Assembly (NCBI GenBank): GCA_017453205.1
Contig: JAFTKO010000032.1
Coordinates: 62,001-126,000, forward strand
Direction: 5' to 3'
Origin: Clostridia bacterium
Lineage (GTDB): Bacteria; Bacillota; Clostridia; Oscillospirales; CAG-272
DNA: 64,000 nucleotides
In this document: positions 1 to 10,028 of the stretch, piece by piece
Numbering within the stretch: position 1 is the first letter of the stretch
Layout of the letters: the number at the start of each line of letters is the position of its first letter
The notes under the pieces: generated by a model
The model's input: the letters and a program-made list of their open reading frames with translations, nothing else
Database searches by the model: none
What the model was told of the DNA's origin: nothing
Position numbers and translations under genes: made by a program

Positions 1-2
1 CT

Positions 3-2432
3 TTTGCGGGAACGCTTGACGGAAACGGACACAAAATCAGCAATCTCACAGCGGCAACTACGGGAAACTACAATTACGGCTTTATCCCCAACACCACCGC
101 AGGGGCGGCGATATGCAACTTGACCTTTGAGGGGATCGAGATCTCTCATAGCGGTACAAGCGGTGTTTTGGGCGGCTTGATCGGCTATCATAATTCGGGA
201 TCGCTGACCGTACAAAACGTACATCTTCAAAATGCAGAGCTTACCTGCACCAACAAGGGCGCGGGGGGCTTGATCGGTGCGGTCGGTGTTGCCGACGTAA
301 CGGTTTCTCGTTGCAGCTTTGACGGAACGGTGAGCGGAAAGGCGCAAACAGGCGGTATTGTTGGCAATACCTACGGTGCGTTGACGATCGATGGTTGCAA
401 CCTAAAAGGGGAGATTATCGGCACAGAGCAGGTTGGCGGCTTGATCGGTGCAAGAAATTACACCACTGATCTGCAGGAGCTGAATCTGCTGGATTGTGTG
501 ATGACTGCAACCGTTAGCGGCACTGCCTACAGCGGCGGTTTGGTAGGAAAAAGTCAGGCTATTATCAAGGCTGTACGCTGCGTAGTAACGTTGGACGCAA
601 CAACCGCCAATACGGGTGCTTTTGTGGGTTACGCCGAGCAAAACGTGATCATGAAGGAGTGCTTTACCACGGCAATTGCGAGTACCGCTGTCAACGCGGT
701 CAATTTGGCTGACGGAAAAACACTGGAAGCGATTGATTGCTATTTGGTTGAAGACACAAACGTTTCTTTTGATAACAAAACGTCAACCTCCAATATCATC
801 AGCGTCACAAAGGATCATCTTTCAGATATCACCGATACGGAAATTTCCGAGCTTGATCTGACGGGAGACTGGACGGTGACCGACGGCATCATTCTTCCTA
901 CGGGCGGTGCGCAAAAGGATGCATCTGTTTCCATGTTGGGCTATCAAACGCGCGATAACGGCACCGCGTATGACATTCGTTTTTGCGCGTATATCAACGA
1001 TACCGATTATCGGGGAGCGGGGATGCTGATTAGTCTGGACGGCGGCACACCCGTGGAGCTTGCGGCAACGCACGTCTACGAATCCATAAACGAAACGCTT
1101 GGCAACAGCGCGAGCGCATTGTCAGTCAAAAAGCATTACGGATATGCAAGCGGATATTTTATGGCGATCGTCATCAAGGGCGTGCCGAGCAACGAGGCGC
1201 ACGCCTTTTCCGCAGTACCGTTCGTGGACACCAACGAGGGTGTCCGCGTGTACGGATTTTCCGGAAATACGATTCTTTTGGGAGAGGATAGCAACGATTT
1301 CGGTGCGCAAATACTTTCCGTGCTTGGATTGGATTCTTCTACTGCCGTTACGCCGTTGGCGAATGGGAACGTGGAGATCGTGACCGCCGCGTCGATGGAC
1401 GCCTTATCGGAAAAGCTTAGCGGCTACACGCTTGTGATAAGTAACGTCATCGGTGAGAACGAGTATCACGCGTATACGAACGATCAATATATGATCTATA
1501 TGTACACAGCAGATGGCACTACCCGTGTGATTGCTTCCCACATAGAGGACGCTCACCTGCCCGAGAATTTTGGTGCGCAGGCGGTCGGTGGAACGAACGA
1601 TCCCAAGCTCGCGATCTTGAATATGGACTATGCGAATCAGCCTGCACAGGATAACGGTATGGGCTTGATCTTTACGCTTGACGACGGCAGTTATCTGATC
1701 TATGACAGTGGCTACAACGCAAACGACGCGGTGAATCTCTATAATTATCTTGCGGCGAACAATCAACGCAAGGATGGAAAGATTGTGATTGAGGGGTGGT
1801 TCATCACGCACGGGCATGACGATCACTACGGTGGACTTGCGCAATTTATGACGCTTTACAATGACAAGATAACGGTAACCGGCTTTTATTACAATCCCGT
1901 GATCAATGCGGAAGAGAGCGATCCCTTGGTAACGTTGGGAAGCGAGTTGGCAAAGAATTTTGCAGGAAGCCGACTTTATACCGTACACACGGGAATGAAG
2001 CTCTATTTCCAAAATATGCAGGTTGAGATTCTCTACACGCATGAGGATTATCAACCTAACGCACTGACTACACTCAATGATTGTAGTATCGTTTCCCGCG
2101 TCACCGTGGACGGGGGCAAGAGCGTTTTGGTTACGGGAGATATTCAGGATATGGCAACCTATAAGCCCTCGGAGATGCTGGTAAATTCCTACGGGGATTA
2201 TCTTAAGAGCGATATTTTGCAGGTGCCTCACCACGGAGACAGTGGCGGAACCGTTGCATTGTATCAAGTAATCGATCCGTCATATGCCGTTTATTGTACC
2301 TCGAATACAAAATTTGAGCAATTGCAGGAAGGATATAACAGTCAGTATGCGCCCAACGCGACACTTTGGGAAATCGTTGGAACAAATTATACTGTTGCCG
2401 ACGGAACGCTTCAAATGATCAATTTGAAATAA
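3..2432 (+). CDS. Secreted-type GLUG-repeat / metallo-beta-lactamase fold protein (5' end outside window)
   Basis: The frame is open to the window edge, so the N-terminus is missing; 809 residues are visible. The first ~270 residues are Gly-rich GLUG-type repeats (GGLIG, GGIVG, GGLVG spaced 25-35 residues apart), typical of large surface proteins. A beta-sandwich region follows (from MLGYQTRDNG), then from about residue 535 a ComEC/Rec2-like metallo-beta-lactamase domain with the metal motif HGHDDH, a VTGDIQ strand and the later PHHGDSGG motif. The substrate is unknown; related folds cleave phosphodiesters or lactones. The downstream 393-residue protein is a clear paralogue of the hydrolase domain. 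A surface role is inferred from the repeats because no signal peptide can be seen. The GH106-like gene begins 19 bp after the stop. Confidence 0.85.
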   Translation, partial: FAGTLDGNGHKISNLTAATTGNYNYGFIPNTTAGAAICNLTFEGIEISHSGTSGVLGGLIGYHNSGSLTVQNVHLQNAELTCTNKGAGGLIGAVGVADVTVSRCSFDGTVSGKAQTGGIVGNTYGALTIDGCNLKGEIIGTEQVGGLIGARNYTTDLQELNLLDCVMTATVSGTAYSGGLVGKSQAIIKAVRCVVTLDATTANTGAFVGYAEQNVIMKECFTTAIASTAVNAVNLADGKTLEAIDCYLVEDTNVSFDNKTSTSNIISVTKDHLSDITDTEISELDLTGDWTVTDGIILPTGGAQKDASVSMLGYQTRDNGTAYDIRFCAYINDTDYRGAGMLISLDGGTPVELAATHVYESINETLGNSASALSVKKHYGYASGYFMAIVIKGVPSNEAHAFSAVPFVDTNEGVRVYGFSGNTILLGEDSNDFGAQILSVLGLDSSTAVTPLANGNVEIVTAASMDALSEKLSGYTLVISNVIGENEYHAYTNDQYMIYMYTADGTTRVIASHIEDAHLPENFGAQAVGGTNDPKLAILNMDYANQPAQDNGMGLIFTLDDGSYLIYDSGYNANDAVNLYNYLAANNQRKDGKIVIEGWFITHGHDDHYGGLAQFMTLYNDKITVTGFYYNPVINAEESDPLVTLGSELAKNFAGSRLYTVHTGMKLYFQNMQVEILYTHEDYQPNALTTLNDCSIVSRVTVDGGKSVLVTGDIQDMATYKPSEMLVNSYGDYLKSDILQVPHHGDSGGTVALYQVIDPSYAVYCTSNTKFEQLQEGYNSQYAPNATLWEIVGTNYTVADGTLQMINLK

Positions 2433-2451
2433 ACACGATAAGGGAGCTATT

Positions 2452-5187
2452 ATGGATTTCAAAACAATAGAAAACAAATACCGTCCGATTCCGTTCTGGT
2501 CTTGGAACGAGAAGTTGGACACAGAGGAGACGGCACGTCAAATTCGTCTCATGGGCGAGGCGGGCATCGGAGGCTTTTTTATGCACGCACGCGGCGGCCT
2601 TCAAACCAAATATATGGGTGAAGAATGGCATGACAATATCCGCGCGTCGATCAACACCGCAAGCGAACGCGGTATGCACCCATGGGTATATGACGAGGAC
2701 GGTTGGCCCAGCGGCTTTGGCGGCGGCATCGTCAGCGGTATGGGTGAGGAGTATCAGCTCAAATATCTCCGTATCGAGGAAGGCGACCGCACCTGCAGTA
2801 CCACGATCACGCATGTGGGCGGTTACCATCTTTATTACGAGGTTAACCCTTTTTACGTCGATACCATGGATGCAAAAGTCGTCAAACTTTTTATCGATAG
2901 CATCTATCAACCCTACGTGGACAAATACGGACACGAGATCGAGGGCTTCTTTACCGATGAGCCGCAGGTTTCACGCTATTCGATGCCATGGAGCTTTGTA
3001 TTGCCCGATGCTTATTTCAAGCGTTACGGCGTGCGTTTGGAAGAGCATCTGCACGAGATTTTCTATCCCGTGGGAGATTATCAAGCCACACGCTTTCATT
3101 TTTGGAAGCTGATCACCGATCTGTTTTCCGAAAGCTACATGAAGCAGGTGCAGGATTTTTGCCATGCAAACGGTCTGCGCCTAACTGGGCATCTGCTCTG
3201 CGAGGAGACGTTGCAATCACAGCTTCTCTGTCACGGTGCAATCATGCCGCATTACGAGTATTTTGATATCCCCGGCATGGATTGGCTCGGCAAGCCCATT
3301 AAGGAGTGCCTAACCCCCTTGCAGGTATCGTCGGTTGCGCACCAGCTGGGGCAAAAGCAGATCCTTTCCGAAACCTTTGCGGGATGCGGTCACAACGTAG
3401 GTCATGACGAGTTAAAGGGACTTTACGAGTGGCAAATGGTACACGGTATCACGCTGTTGTGCCAGCATCTGAGCGGCTACTCTTTGCGCGGACTGCGTAA
3501 GCGTGATTACCCGCCTGCACTCAACTATCAACAGCCGTGGTGGAAGCACTACCGTTTGTTTAACGACACTGTTTCGCGCATTGGAAAGATTCTGACCGAG
3601 GGAGAAGTGAAGTACGATACGTTGCTGCTCCATCCGCAATCGAGCGCATGGTTGCTCTTTGACAGCCTTACCAATGAAGGCTTGGACGAATTAAACCATG
3701 ATCTGCTGTCCGTTATTCGTATGCTGGAGCAAAAGCACGTTCTGTTTCATCTCGGAGATGAAACGATCATGGAGCGTCACGCGTACGTGGACGGTAAATC
3801 GCTTGTCATCGGGAAGCAACGCTATACCAAGATTGTGTTGCCGCGATACCTTCGTCTGTTTGAGAACACCGAGCGTCTGCTTAACGAGTACCGCAAAAAC
3901 GGCGGTCAGATCGTTACGGCGGAGGAGCTTCCCGCAAATACGGTTGTCGATAATCCCAATATTACCTATACCGAGCGGATTTTTGAAGATCAAAAGATCT
4001 ATTATTTTGTCAACAGCAATCCAACGGAGCAAAGGGCGTACGTCACAAAAGGAAATATCCGTATCCATCCCGAAACCGGCGATACGGAGCCGTTTGACGG
4101 AAATTATACGTTTGCACCCTACGAAAGTCTTTTGATCCTTGACACCGGCGCAGAGCACGTGAAAAACGAGAAAAGCGAGAAAAAGAATACTGCCGTTCTT
4201 GATCTCGGCGGTGAGTGGAAGATCACAGGCATGGATGAAAACGCCATGACGCTGGACAAGTGCGACTATTGGTTTGACGGCGAGAAGCAGGGTGAGAATG
4301 AATATGTATTGAGCGTGATGCACAAGGCACTGGCTTTGGAGCGTCCGGTGCGTGTAAAATTGCAGTTCCGCGTACAAGCAGACTATAAACCGAAAGCACT
4401 GTATCTGGTAACTGAAACGCCCGACTTCTACACGCTTACCTGCAACGGAAAGCCGATCGATAAGACCGATCGAGGATATTTTGTTGACCGTTCCTTCCGC
4501 AAACTTGATATTGCCGATTGCTTCAAGATCGGTGAAAACGTTATCGAAGCAGAAATGGATTTTGCACAGTCGCAAAAGACCTATGAAAATATTCGAAAGG
4601 CGTATCTGTTTGAGGTGGAAAAGAACCGCTTTACCTGTGAGAGAGAGCTGGAAAACTTCTATCTGGTGGGAGCGTTCGGAATCAGATGCAACGGAGCATG
4701 GAACGAGACTGAACGCAATGCGGCGATTACGGCGGGGAATTTTACACTGACCGCGCCGACAACATATGTACGGCTCACGAATTTAGAGCGTCAAGGGTTT
4801 CCGTTCTTTGCGGGCAGTATGACCTTGGAAAAGGAATTTGATTGGAGCGGCGAGGATCTTTACCTTGCCTTTGAAAAGCGGGGCGTGAACTGTGTCGAGG
4901 TCAAGCTGAATGGGGGAGAGCTTGGTAAACTGATGTGGGAGCCTCTTTCGATGGAGTTGACACCGCATTTGACCGAGGGCAGAAACCGCATCGCGCTTAC
5001 GCTGACCAACAATCTGCGCAATCTTCTGGGGCCTCACCACTGTGGTGAGGAGCCGATCTATACCCGTCCGGGTAGCTTTCAGAAGGACAAGAGCTTTTGG
5101 AATCTTGAACCGATTTGGGACGAAAACTATTGTTTTGCCGAGGTTGGGCTTTTCGCCAAGCAAAACGGAAATGAGGATAAAGTATGA
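2452..5187 (+). CDS. GH106-like glycoside hydrolase (alpha-L-rhamnosidase type)
   Basis: 911 residues, no signal peptide, ribosome site AGGGAGC before the ATG. The N-terminus has the marks of the Glyco_hydro_106 family: PIPFWSWN, then GIGGFFMHARGGL, then YDEDGWPSGFGGG around residues 80-95. Candidate carboxylates lie in EGFFTDEPQ and LSETFAG. The C-terminal ~300 residues look like beta-sandwich modules. GH106 enzymes remove alpha-L-rhamnose from pectic rhamnogalacturonans and glycosides; the exact linkage cannot be read here. It lies between two metallo-beta-lactamase genes and overlaps the second by 4 bp (ATGA), which suggests coupled translation and cytoplasmic action on imported oligosaccharides. 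Confidence 0.85.
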   Translation: MDFKTIENKYRPIPFWSWNEKLDTEETARQIRLMGEAGIGGFFMHARGGLQTKYMGEEWHDNIRASINTASERGMHPWVYDEDGWPSGFGGGIVSGMGEEYQLKYLRIEEGDRTCSTTITHVGGYHLYYEVNPFYVDTMDAKVVKLFIDSIYQPYVDKYGHEIEGFFTDEPQVSRYSMPWSFVLPDAYFKRYGVRLEEHLHEIFYPVGDYQATRFHFWKLITDLFSESYMKQVQDFCHANGLRLTGHLLCEETLQSQLLCHGAIMPHYEYFDIPGMDWLGKPIKECLTPLQVSSVAHQLGQKQILSETFAGCGHNVGHDELKGLYEWQMVHGITLLCQHLSGYSLRGLRKRDYPPALNYQQPWWKHYRLFNDTVSRIGKILTEGEVKYDTLLLHPQSSAWLLFDSLTNEGLDELNHDLLSVIRMLEQKHVLFHLGDETIMERHAYVDGKSLVIGKQRYTKIVLPRYLRLFENTERLLNEYRKNGGQIVTAEELPANTVVDNPNITYTERIFEDQKIYYFVNSNPTEQRAYVTKGNIRIHPETGDTEPFDGNYTFAPYESLLILDTGAEHVKNEKSEKKNTAVLDLGGEWKITGMDENAMTLDKCDYWFDGEKQGENEYVLSVMHKALALERPVRVKLQFRVQADYKPKALYLVTETPDFYTLTCNGKPIDKTDRGYFVDRSFRKLDIADCFKIGENVIEAEMDFAQSQKTYENIRKAYLFEVEKNRFTCERELENFYLVGAFGIRCNGAWNETERNAAITAGNFTLTAPTTYVRLTNLERQGFPFFAGSMTLEKEFDWSGEDLYLAFEKRGVNCVEVKLNGGELGKLMWEPLSMELTPHLTEGRNRIALTLTNNLRNLLGPHHCGEEPIYTRPGSFQKDKSFWNLEPIWDENYCFAEVGLFAKQNGNEDKV

Positions 5188-6365
5188 AATCATCGGAGCA
5201 AATCCGTAAAATCATTGACGAGGCGTTTGCGTGGTTGGAAACCGCGCATGGCGTAAGTGCGAGAGTGTTTTCCTTATATGGTGAGGCTTTGGAGTTGATT
5301 GCCGAAAACGCGGGGCTTTCCTTGTACGAGGAGTTTTGTTCCTATTTAAACGGACAACGGCGTTACGAAAATCGCATTTTGAACAATCTGTACCGACTGT
5401 TTTCGGTGGGAGAGTTGGACATTTACGTATATTATACAGATTCCGAGCATCGCCTACGTGCCGTTGTTTCCCCACGTAGTGCATATCCGTTGGCGGAGGA
5501 ACTTAATTTTACGTCGAACACTGCTCCTACGCTTTCCGTACTGAATATGTCCTATGAGCTTCAACCCAGTCACGATAATGGACTTGGACTGGTTTTGACA
5601 CTTGATGACGGTAGTTTTGTGATATACGACGGCGGCTTCCTGGAAAGCGATGCCGATCGCATACTGAATTTCCTAACGCAAAGGAATACCCGTACCGATG
5701 GCATTTGCATTACAGCGTGGATCATTACACACGGACATGAGGATCATTATGGTGCATTTGTATGGTTTTTAAAGAAATATCACGATCTTGTTAAGGTAAA
5801 GTACTTCCTGCTCAATCCCGTAAATCATTGCGGAGAAGGAAAAGATTACTTGGCTACGGTGTCCGAATTGATAGACCTCTACTATGCAGATGCAACGAAG
5901 CTGATTCCTTACACGGGCATGAAGTTTCAATTTCAAAACGTTCGTATTGAGGTGCTTTTTACACATCAGGATATCCTTCCGTTACCTGTCACCTGCTTTA
6001 ACGATGCTTCCACAATCACCAAAATTACATCCCCTGATGGCACAACACTGTTGGTGACCGGTGACATTCAAACGCGTTCCCGTTCTTCTTTGCTGCAAAA
6101 CAATATGCGGGAATATATGAAAAGTGATATTTTGCAGGTTCCCCATCACGGCGATAGTGGAGGAACTCCCGATTTGTACGACTTGATTGATCCCCACACG
6201 GTTATTTATTCCACATCCAACGATAAGTACGGACGTATTCGGGGCGAGGATTGGGCGTTGGCACCAAATGACTTTTTGTTGAAAAAAATGCAAGTGAAAA
6301 GGGTGATCCTTGCAGACGATGGCATAAAAGACATTTCGTTGACACAAAAGACTTTTTCTGATTGA
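5184..6365 (+). CDS. ComEC/Rec2-like metallo-beta-lactamase fold hydrolase
   Basis: 393 residues, translationally coupled to the GH106-like gene through ATGA. The first ~110 residues have no recognisable domain. The rest matches the hydrolase domain of the first protein in the window block for block: LNMSYELQPSHDNGLG, THGHEDHYGA with the HxHxDH metal site, LLVTGDIQ, and ILQVPHHGDSGG. No signal peptide or membrane segment is seen, so this copy is probably cytoplasmic whereas the paralogue is probably exported. The substrate is unknown; ester, lactone or phosphodiester cleavage are all compatible with the fold. The next gene starts 6 bp downstream. Confidence 0.85.
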   Translation: MKSSEQIRKIIDEAFAWLETAHGVSARVFSLYGEALELIAENAGLSLYEEFCSYLNGQRRYENRILNNLYRLFSVGELDIYVYYTDSEHRLRAVVSPRSAYPLAEELNFTSNTAPTLSVLNMSYELQPSHDNGLGLVLTLDDGSFVIYDGGFLESDADRILNFLTQRNTRTDGICITAWIITHGHEDHYGAFVWFLKKYHDLVKVKYFLLNPVNHCGEGKDYLATVSELIDLYYADATKLIPYTGMKFQFQNVRIEVLFTHQDILPLPVTCFNDASTITKITSPDGTTLLVTGDIQTRSRSSLLQNNMREYMKSDILQVPHHGDSGGTPDLYDLIDPHTVIYSTSNDKYGRIRGEDWALAPNDFLLKKMQVKRVILADDGIKDISLTQKTFSD

Positions 6366-6371
6366 GGTGAA

Positions 6372-8132
6372 ATGATGTTTGAACGTCCCGTTTTAATTTG
6401 CAAAAAAAAGAATCAAGCAAGCAACATATCCGTGACTTCCGAGAGTGGGGGGACGGGAATTACACTTGTGCGCATTTTATTTGCATTCGATTCATGTATT
6501 ACTCCCGATAAGGCAACATTTACCTTTACTGCTCCGTGTGTGGACGTGTTCAGTACATGGCGGCCTGTGGGGGGAACTGTGCGCAATGTTGCGCCCAATT
6601 GGCGCAAGCTGACGGCTGCTTCTCGTTTGGCATCAGGCGCTCCTGTTCTGTCTATGCTCTCGAAGGGTGGAAATAATCGCGTTACGGTAGCACTATCCGA
6701 TGCGCAAATGCCTTGTACGATCGGGTGCGGTGTTTTGGAGGAAACGGCGGAGCTTGAATTTAGGATCGATCTTTTTACACAGTTGGTCAGTCCCTTGGAT
6801 TCTTATGAGATCACAGTGCGGGTCGATCAACGCGACATTCCTTTTTACGATGCACTTGCCGACGTGGAAAAGTGGTGGTGTGACGATCTCGGCTTTGCCG
6901 AAGCGTACATCCCCGACGCAGCCAAGCTGCCCGTGGATTCTCTTTGGTATTCCTTTCATCAAGAGCTTGATCCCGCATCGATTCTCGCGGAATGTAAGGC
7001 ATCCAAAGCCCTTGGTATGGATACCGTGATTATTGATGATGGTTGGCAAACCGACGATAATCACCGCGGCTACGAATACTGCGGGGATTGGGAGCTTGCA
7101 AAAGGAAAAATTCCCGATCTGAAGAAGCTGGTGGATGACCTGCATGCAATCGGCATGAAAGTGATGCTATGGTTTTCGGTACCTTACGTGGGGATCCATT
7201 CGAGGGCGTATGCTGAGTTTGAGGATATGTATCTCTGTTCGGCGGCGCGCAACAGAACGGTGATGGTGCTTGATCCGCGCTATAAAAAGGTACGCGATTA
7301 TCTTTCCGATATTTATGTGAACGCTGTCAAAAACTACGGTCTTGACGGCTTGAAATTAGATTTTATTGATGCTTTCTCGCTTTCCGAAATATCGGTGGGG
7401 AAGACCTTTGATGATGGAAACGTATCCTTAGAAAACGGTGTGGAAACATTGTTGCGTGAGGTGATGGAAAAACTTCGCGCGATCAATCCCGAGATCCTAA
7501 TCGAGTTCCGACAGACCTACGTCGGTCCTACGATCCGCAAATACGGCAATATGTTGCGCGTGGCAGACTGTCCAAATGACACGCAATCCAACCGCAACGG
7601 TATTATTGATCTGCGTTTGATTTCGGGCAGTACTGCGGTTCACTCGGATATGATCATGTGGCATCATGATGAAACCAATGAAGCGGCTGCGGCGCAGCTT
7701 TTGGCGGTGATATTTGGTGTCCCCCAGATTTCCCTTCGTATTCCCGAGCTGAAAGAAGATCACAGGCAGCTGTTGGCATATTTCCTGTCGTTCTGGCGTA
7801 AGCATCGTGATGTGTTACTTGAAGGCAAGCTGATTGTAAAGGATCCCGATGTGTGCTATAGCATGGTCATGGCACAAAAGGATCACAAAGCGGTTGCCGT
7901 GCGCTATCTGTCCGTACCGTTTGAGGTACAAGAGAATAACAGCTATCGCCTGTTCAATGCTACTACGGATGAAAATGTCACGATTTTGGCTAACTCTGCA
8001 CTGGGCTTTGATTATAAAATATTCGATTGTCTTGGCAACTGCTTAGACAAGGGGGCTTTTTCAAATACTGCGGTGGCGTTGTTGAGGGTTCCTGCATCGG
8101 GAAGCATAGAGTTATGCCCGATCAAGCAATAA
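6372..8132 (+). CDS. GH36/clan GH-D alpha-galactosidase-like glycosidase
   Basis: 586 residues, no signal peptide. A beta-sandwich N-terminal part is followed by a TIM barrel with VIIDDGWQTD near residue 219, LKLDFIDAF near 327 (probable nucleophile Asp) and DCPNDTQSN near 400 (probable acid/base Asp). This pattern is that of clan GH-D enzymes (GH36, GH27, GH31). It differs clearly from the canonical 728-residue GH36 enzyme at 38.9 kb, so its specificity could be another alpha-glycoside. The ribosome site GAGGTGA precedes tandem ATG codons and the first was taken. It is part of the forward glycan operon. Confidence 0.85.
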   Translation: MMFERPVLICKKKNQASNISVTSESGGTGITLVRILFAFDSCITPDKATFTFTAPCVDVFSTWRPVGGTVRNVAPNWRKLTAASRLASGAPVLSMLSKGGNNRVTVALSDAQMPCTIGCGVLEETAELEFRIDLFTQLVSPLDSYEITVRVDQRDIPFYDALADVEKWWCDDLGFAEAYIPDAAKLPVDSLWYSFHQELDPASILAECKASKALGMDTVIIDDGWQTDDNHRGYEYCGDWELAKGKIPDLKKLVDDLHAIGMKVMLWFSVPYVGIHSRAYAEFEDMYLCSAARNRTVMVLDPRYKKVRDYLSDIYVNAVKNYGLDGLKLDFIDAFSLSEISVGKTFDDGNVSLENGVETLLREVMEKLRAINPEILIEFRQTYVGPTIRKYGNMLRVADCPNDTQSNRNGIIDLRLISGSTAVHSDMIMWHHDETNEAAAAQLLAVIFGVPQISLRIPELKEDHRQLLAYFLSFWRKHRDVLLEGKLIVKDPDVCYSMVMAQKDHKAVAVRYLSVPFEVQENNSYRLFNATTDENVTILANSALGFDYKIFDCLGNCLDKGAFSNTAVALLRVPASGSIELCPIKQ

Positions 8133-8161
8133 ACGAAAGCATATCATTCGGAGGTTTTAAA

Positions 8162-9988
8162 ATGGTTTTGGAGAGAGAGACTATCTGCTATGCCGACCTT
8201 AAGGGAGCGTTGGCAAAGGCTATCACATTTATCAAAGAAAATCAAATTATGGACGTGGCACTGTGGCGGAAATGCGTGGAGCAGTTCCGTATTCGTCCCG
8301 ACGGAAAAAAAAGGGCGTGGAGAGGTGAATATTGGGGGAAGATGATGCGCGGGGCGTGCATGATCCAATCCTGTACTCACGATGATGAATTATATCGCGT
8401 ACTGGAGGACAGTGTACATGATCTTTTGACAACGCAGGACGAGTTGGGCAGGTTTTCGACCTACACCGTAGAATTGGAATTTAACGGTTGGGATATGTGG
8501 TGCCGCAAGTATGTGCTTCTTGGCTTCCAATATTTTCTTGAGATTTGCCGAGATGGTTTGCTCAAAGAGCGGATTGTTGCCGCCATGTGCCGTCATGCCG
8601 ATTATATTTTGGATAAGATCGGTTCGGAGAAAGGAAAATTGGATATTTTACGCACCTCACGAGCTTGGGGTGCGGTCAATTCTTCCTCCATTCTGGAGCC
8701 GATGGTGCGACTCTACCGTTTGACGGGCGTGCAAAAATATCTCGATTTTGCGTCGTATATCGTAGATCGCGGCTTCTGTTTGGATGGAAATCTCATCAAG
8801 CGTGCGCTGGAGGATGTTCGTATTCCGTTTGAATATCCTTCGGTGAAGGCGTATGAGATCATGTCTTGCTTTGAGGGCTTAATCGCCTACTACGAGGTGA
8901 CGGGAATCGAGATCTATAAGATTGCCGCGCTCAATTTCGGGAAAAAAGTTTTGGAAACCGAGGTCAGCGTGATCGGGTGTTCGGGTTGTACGCACGAATT
9001 GTTCGATCACACGTCGGTGATGCAAACCAAAAACGATTATCCGGGCATTATGCAGGAAACCTGCGTAACGGTTACGTTGATGAAGCTTTGTGCCGCACTC
9101 CTAAAGCTTTCGGGAGATGCGACGTACGCAGATCAAATCGAACAGAGCTTTTACAATGCCTATCTCGGCTGTCTCAATACGCATCACAAAAAAGTGGTCA
9201 GTGAGGAGCAGCCTGAAATGGATATCCCCCAATTCTTGCCGTTTGACAGCTACAGCCCTTTGACCGCAGGAACACGCGGACGCAAGGTGGGGGGCTACCA
9301 ATCCTTTGGTGACGGTAGCTTTTATGGTTGTTGCGCCTGTATCGGCGCGGCAGGCATCGGCGTGATGCTACAGAACGCATGTATGCGCTCGGAACATGGT
9401 GTGGTGTTGAATTTCTATCTGCCGGGCAATATCGATACAACCACGCCGAGCGGAAAGCCCTTACATCTCGCTATTGATACCGCCTATCCGTATGACGGAA
9501 AGGTTGCGGTGAAGCTATCGCTTGAAAGCGAGGAGCGGTTTGCCCTCACCTTGCGCATCCCCGCGTGGTGCCGCAAGGCAGGTCTGACCGTAAACGGGGA
9601 AGTACATTCCACACAAAACGGCTACGTAACTGTGACGCGGATTTGGAAGAACGGCGATACGATCGTGTTGACGCTTGACATGACGGTGGCGCGTATTCTT
9701 CCGCCCGTGGGAGCAGAAAATCAAAATCTGTATGCGGCGTATCGCAGGGGCGCGATCATGCTTGCTTCCGACCGTCGCATCAGTGATCCTGATATGGCAC
9801 ACCCTATCGTGTACGATCAAAACGGTTTGGTCGAGAGCCGTAGTTGCGATTGTCCCGAAATCCCCGATCATGAGATCTGTGTAGAGCTGCAACAGCTCGA
9901 TGGCACATCTGTACGTCTTGTTGACTATGCCTCTGCAGGAAAGACATGGGACGAAGAATCTAAATGCGCTGTGTGGTTGTATCGGTGA
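8162..9988 (+). CDS. GH127-type beta-L-arabinofuranosidase (DUF1680)
   Basis: The ATG at 8162 was chosen over an upstream in-frame start at 8027 because GGAGGT lies at the right distance and the longer form would overlap the GH36-like gene by 106 bp. 608 residues. Zinc/cysteine active-site elements of GH127 are visible: QETC near residue 298 (Glu and Cys ligands) and GCCACIG near 389 (two adjacent Cys, one the nucleophile in the family). The (alpha/alpha)6 barrel repeat YADQIEQSFYNAYLG is also typical. The family removes beta-L-arabinofuranose from arabinan or arabinogalactan side chains. No signal peptide. With the rhamnosidase-like and galactosidase-like neighbours it points to pectic or arabinogalactan side chains. 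Confidence 0.9.
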   Translation: MVLERETICYADLKGALAKAITFIKENQIMDVALWRKCVEQFRIRPDGKKRAWRGEYWGKMMRGACMIQSCTHDDELYRVLEDSVHDLLTTQDELGRFSTYTVELEFNGWDMWCRKYVLLGFQYFLEICRDGLLKERIVAAMCRHADYILDKIGSEKGKLDILRTSRAWGAVNSSSILEPMVRLYRLTGVQKYLDFASYIVDRGFCLDGNLIKRALEDVRIPFEYPSVKAYEIMSCFEGLIAYYEVTGIEIYKIAALNFGKKVLETEVSVIGCSGCTHELFDHTSVMQTKNDYPGIMQETCVTVTLMKLCAALLKLSGDATYADQIEQSFYNAYLGCLNTHHKKVVSEEQPEMDIPQFLPFDSYSPLTAGTRGRKVGGYQSFGDGSFYGCCACIGAAGIGVMLQNACMRSEHGVVLNFYLPGNIDTTTPSGKPLHLAIDTAYPYDGKVAVKLSLESEERFALTLRIPAWCRKAGLTVNGEVHSTQNGYVTVTRIWKNGDTIVLTLDMTVARILPPVGAENQNLYAAYRRGAIMLASDRRISDPDMAHPIVYDQNGLVESRSCDCPEIPDHEICVELQQLDGTSVRLVDYASAGKTWDEESKCAVWLYR

Positions 9989-10028
9989 TGAATGAGAGCT
10001 AAAGATACGAAAACAGAAAGGAATACGA

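Noticed and set aside
1404-2267. 287-codon reverse frame opposite the metallo-beta-lactamase domain
   Set aside because: No ribosome site or motif, fully covered by a protein with an intact HxHxDH site.
8027-8161. Upstream extension of the GH127 gene
   Set aside because: It overlaps the end of the GH36-like gene in another frame and lacks a ribosome site, whereas GGAGGT lies right before the ATG at 8162.
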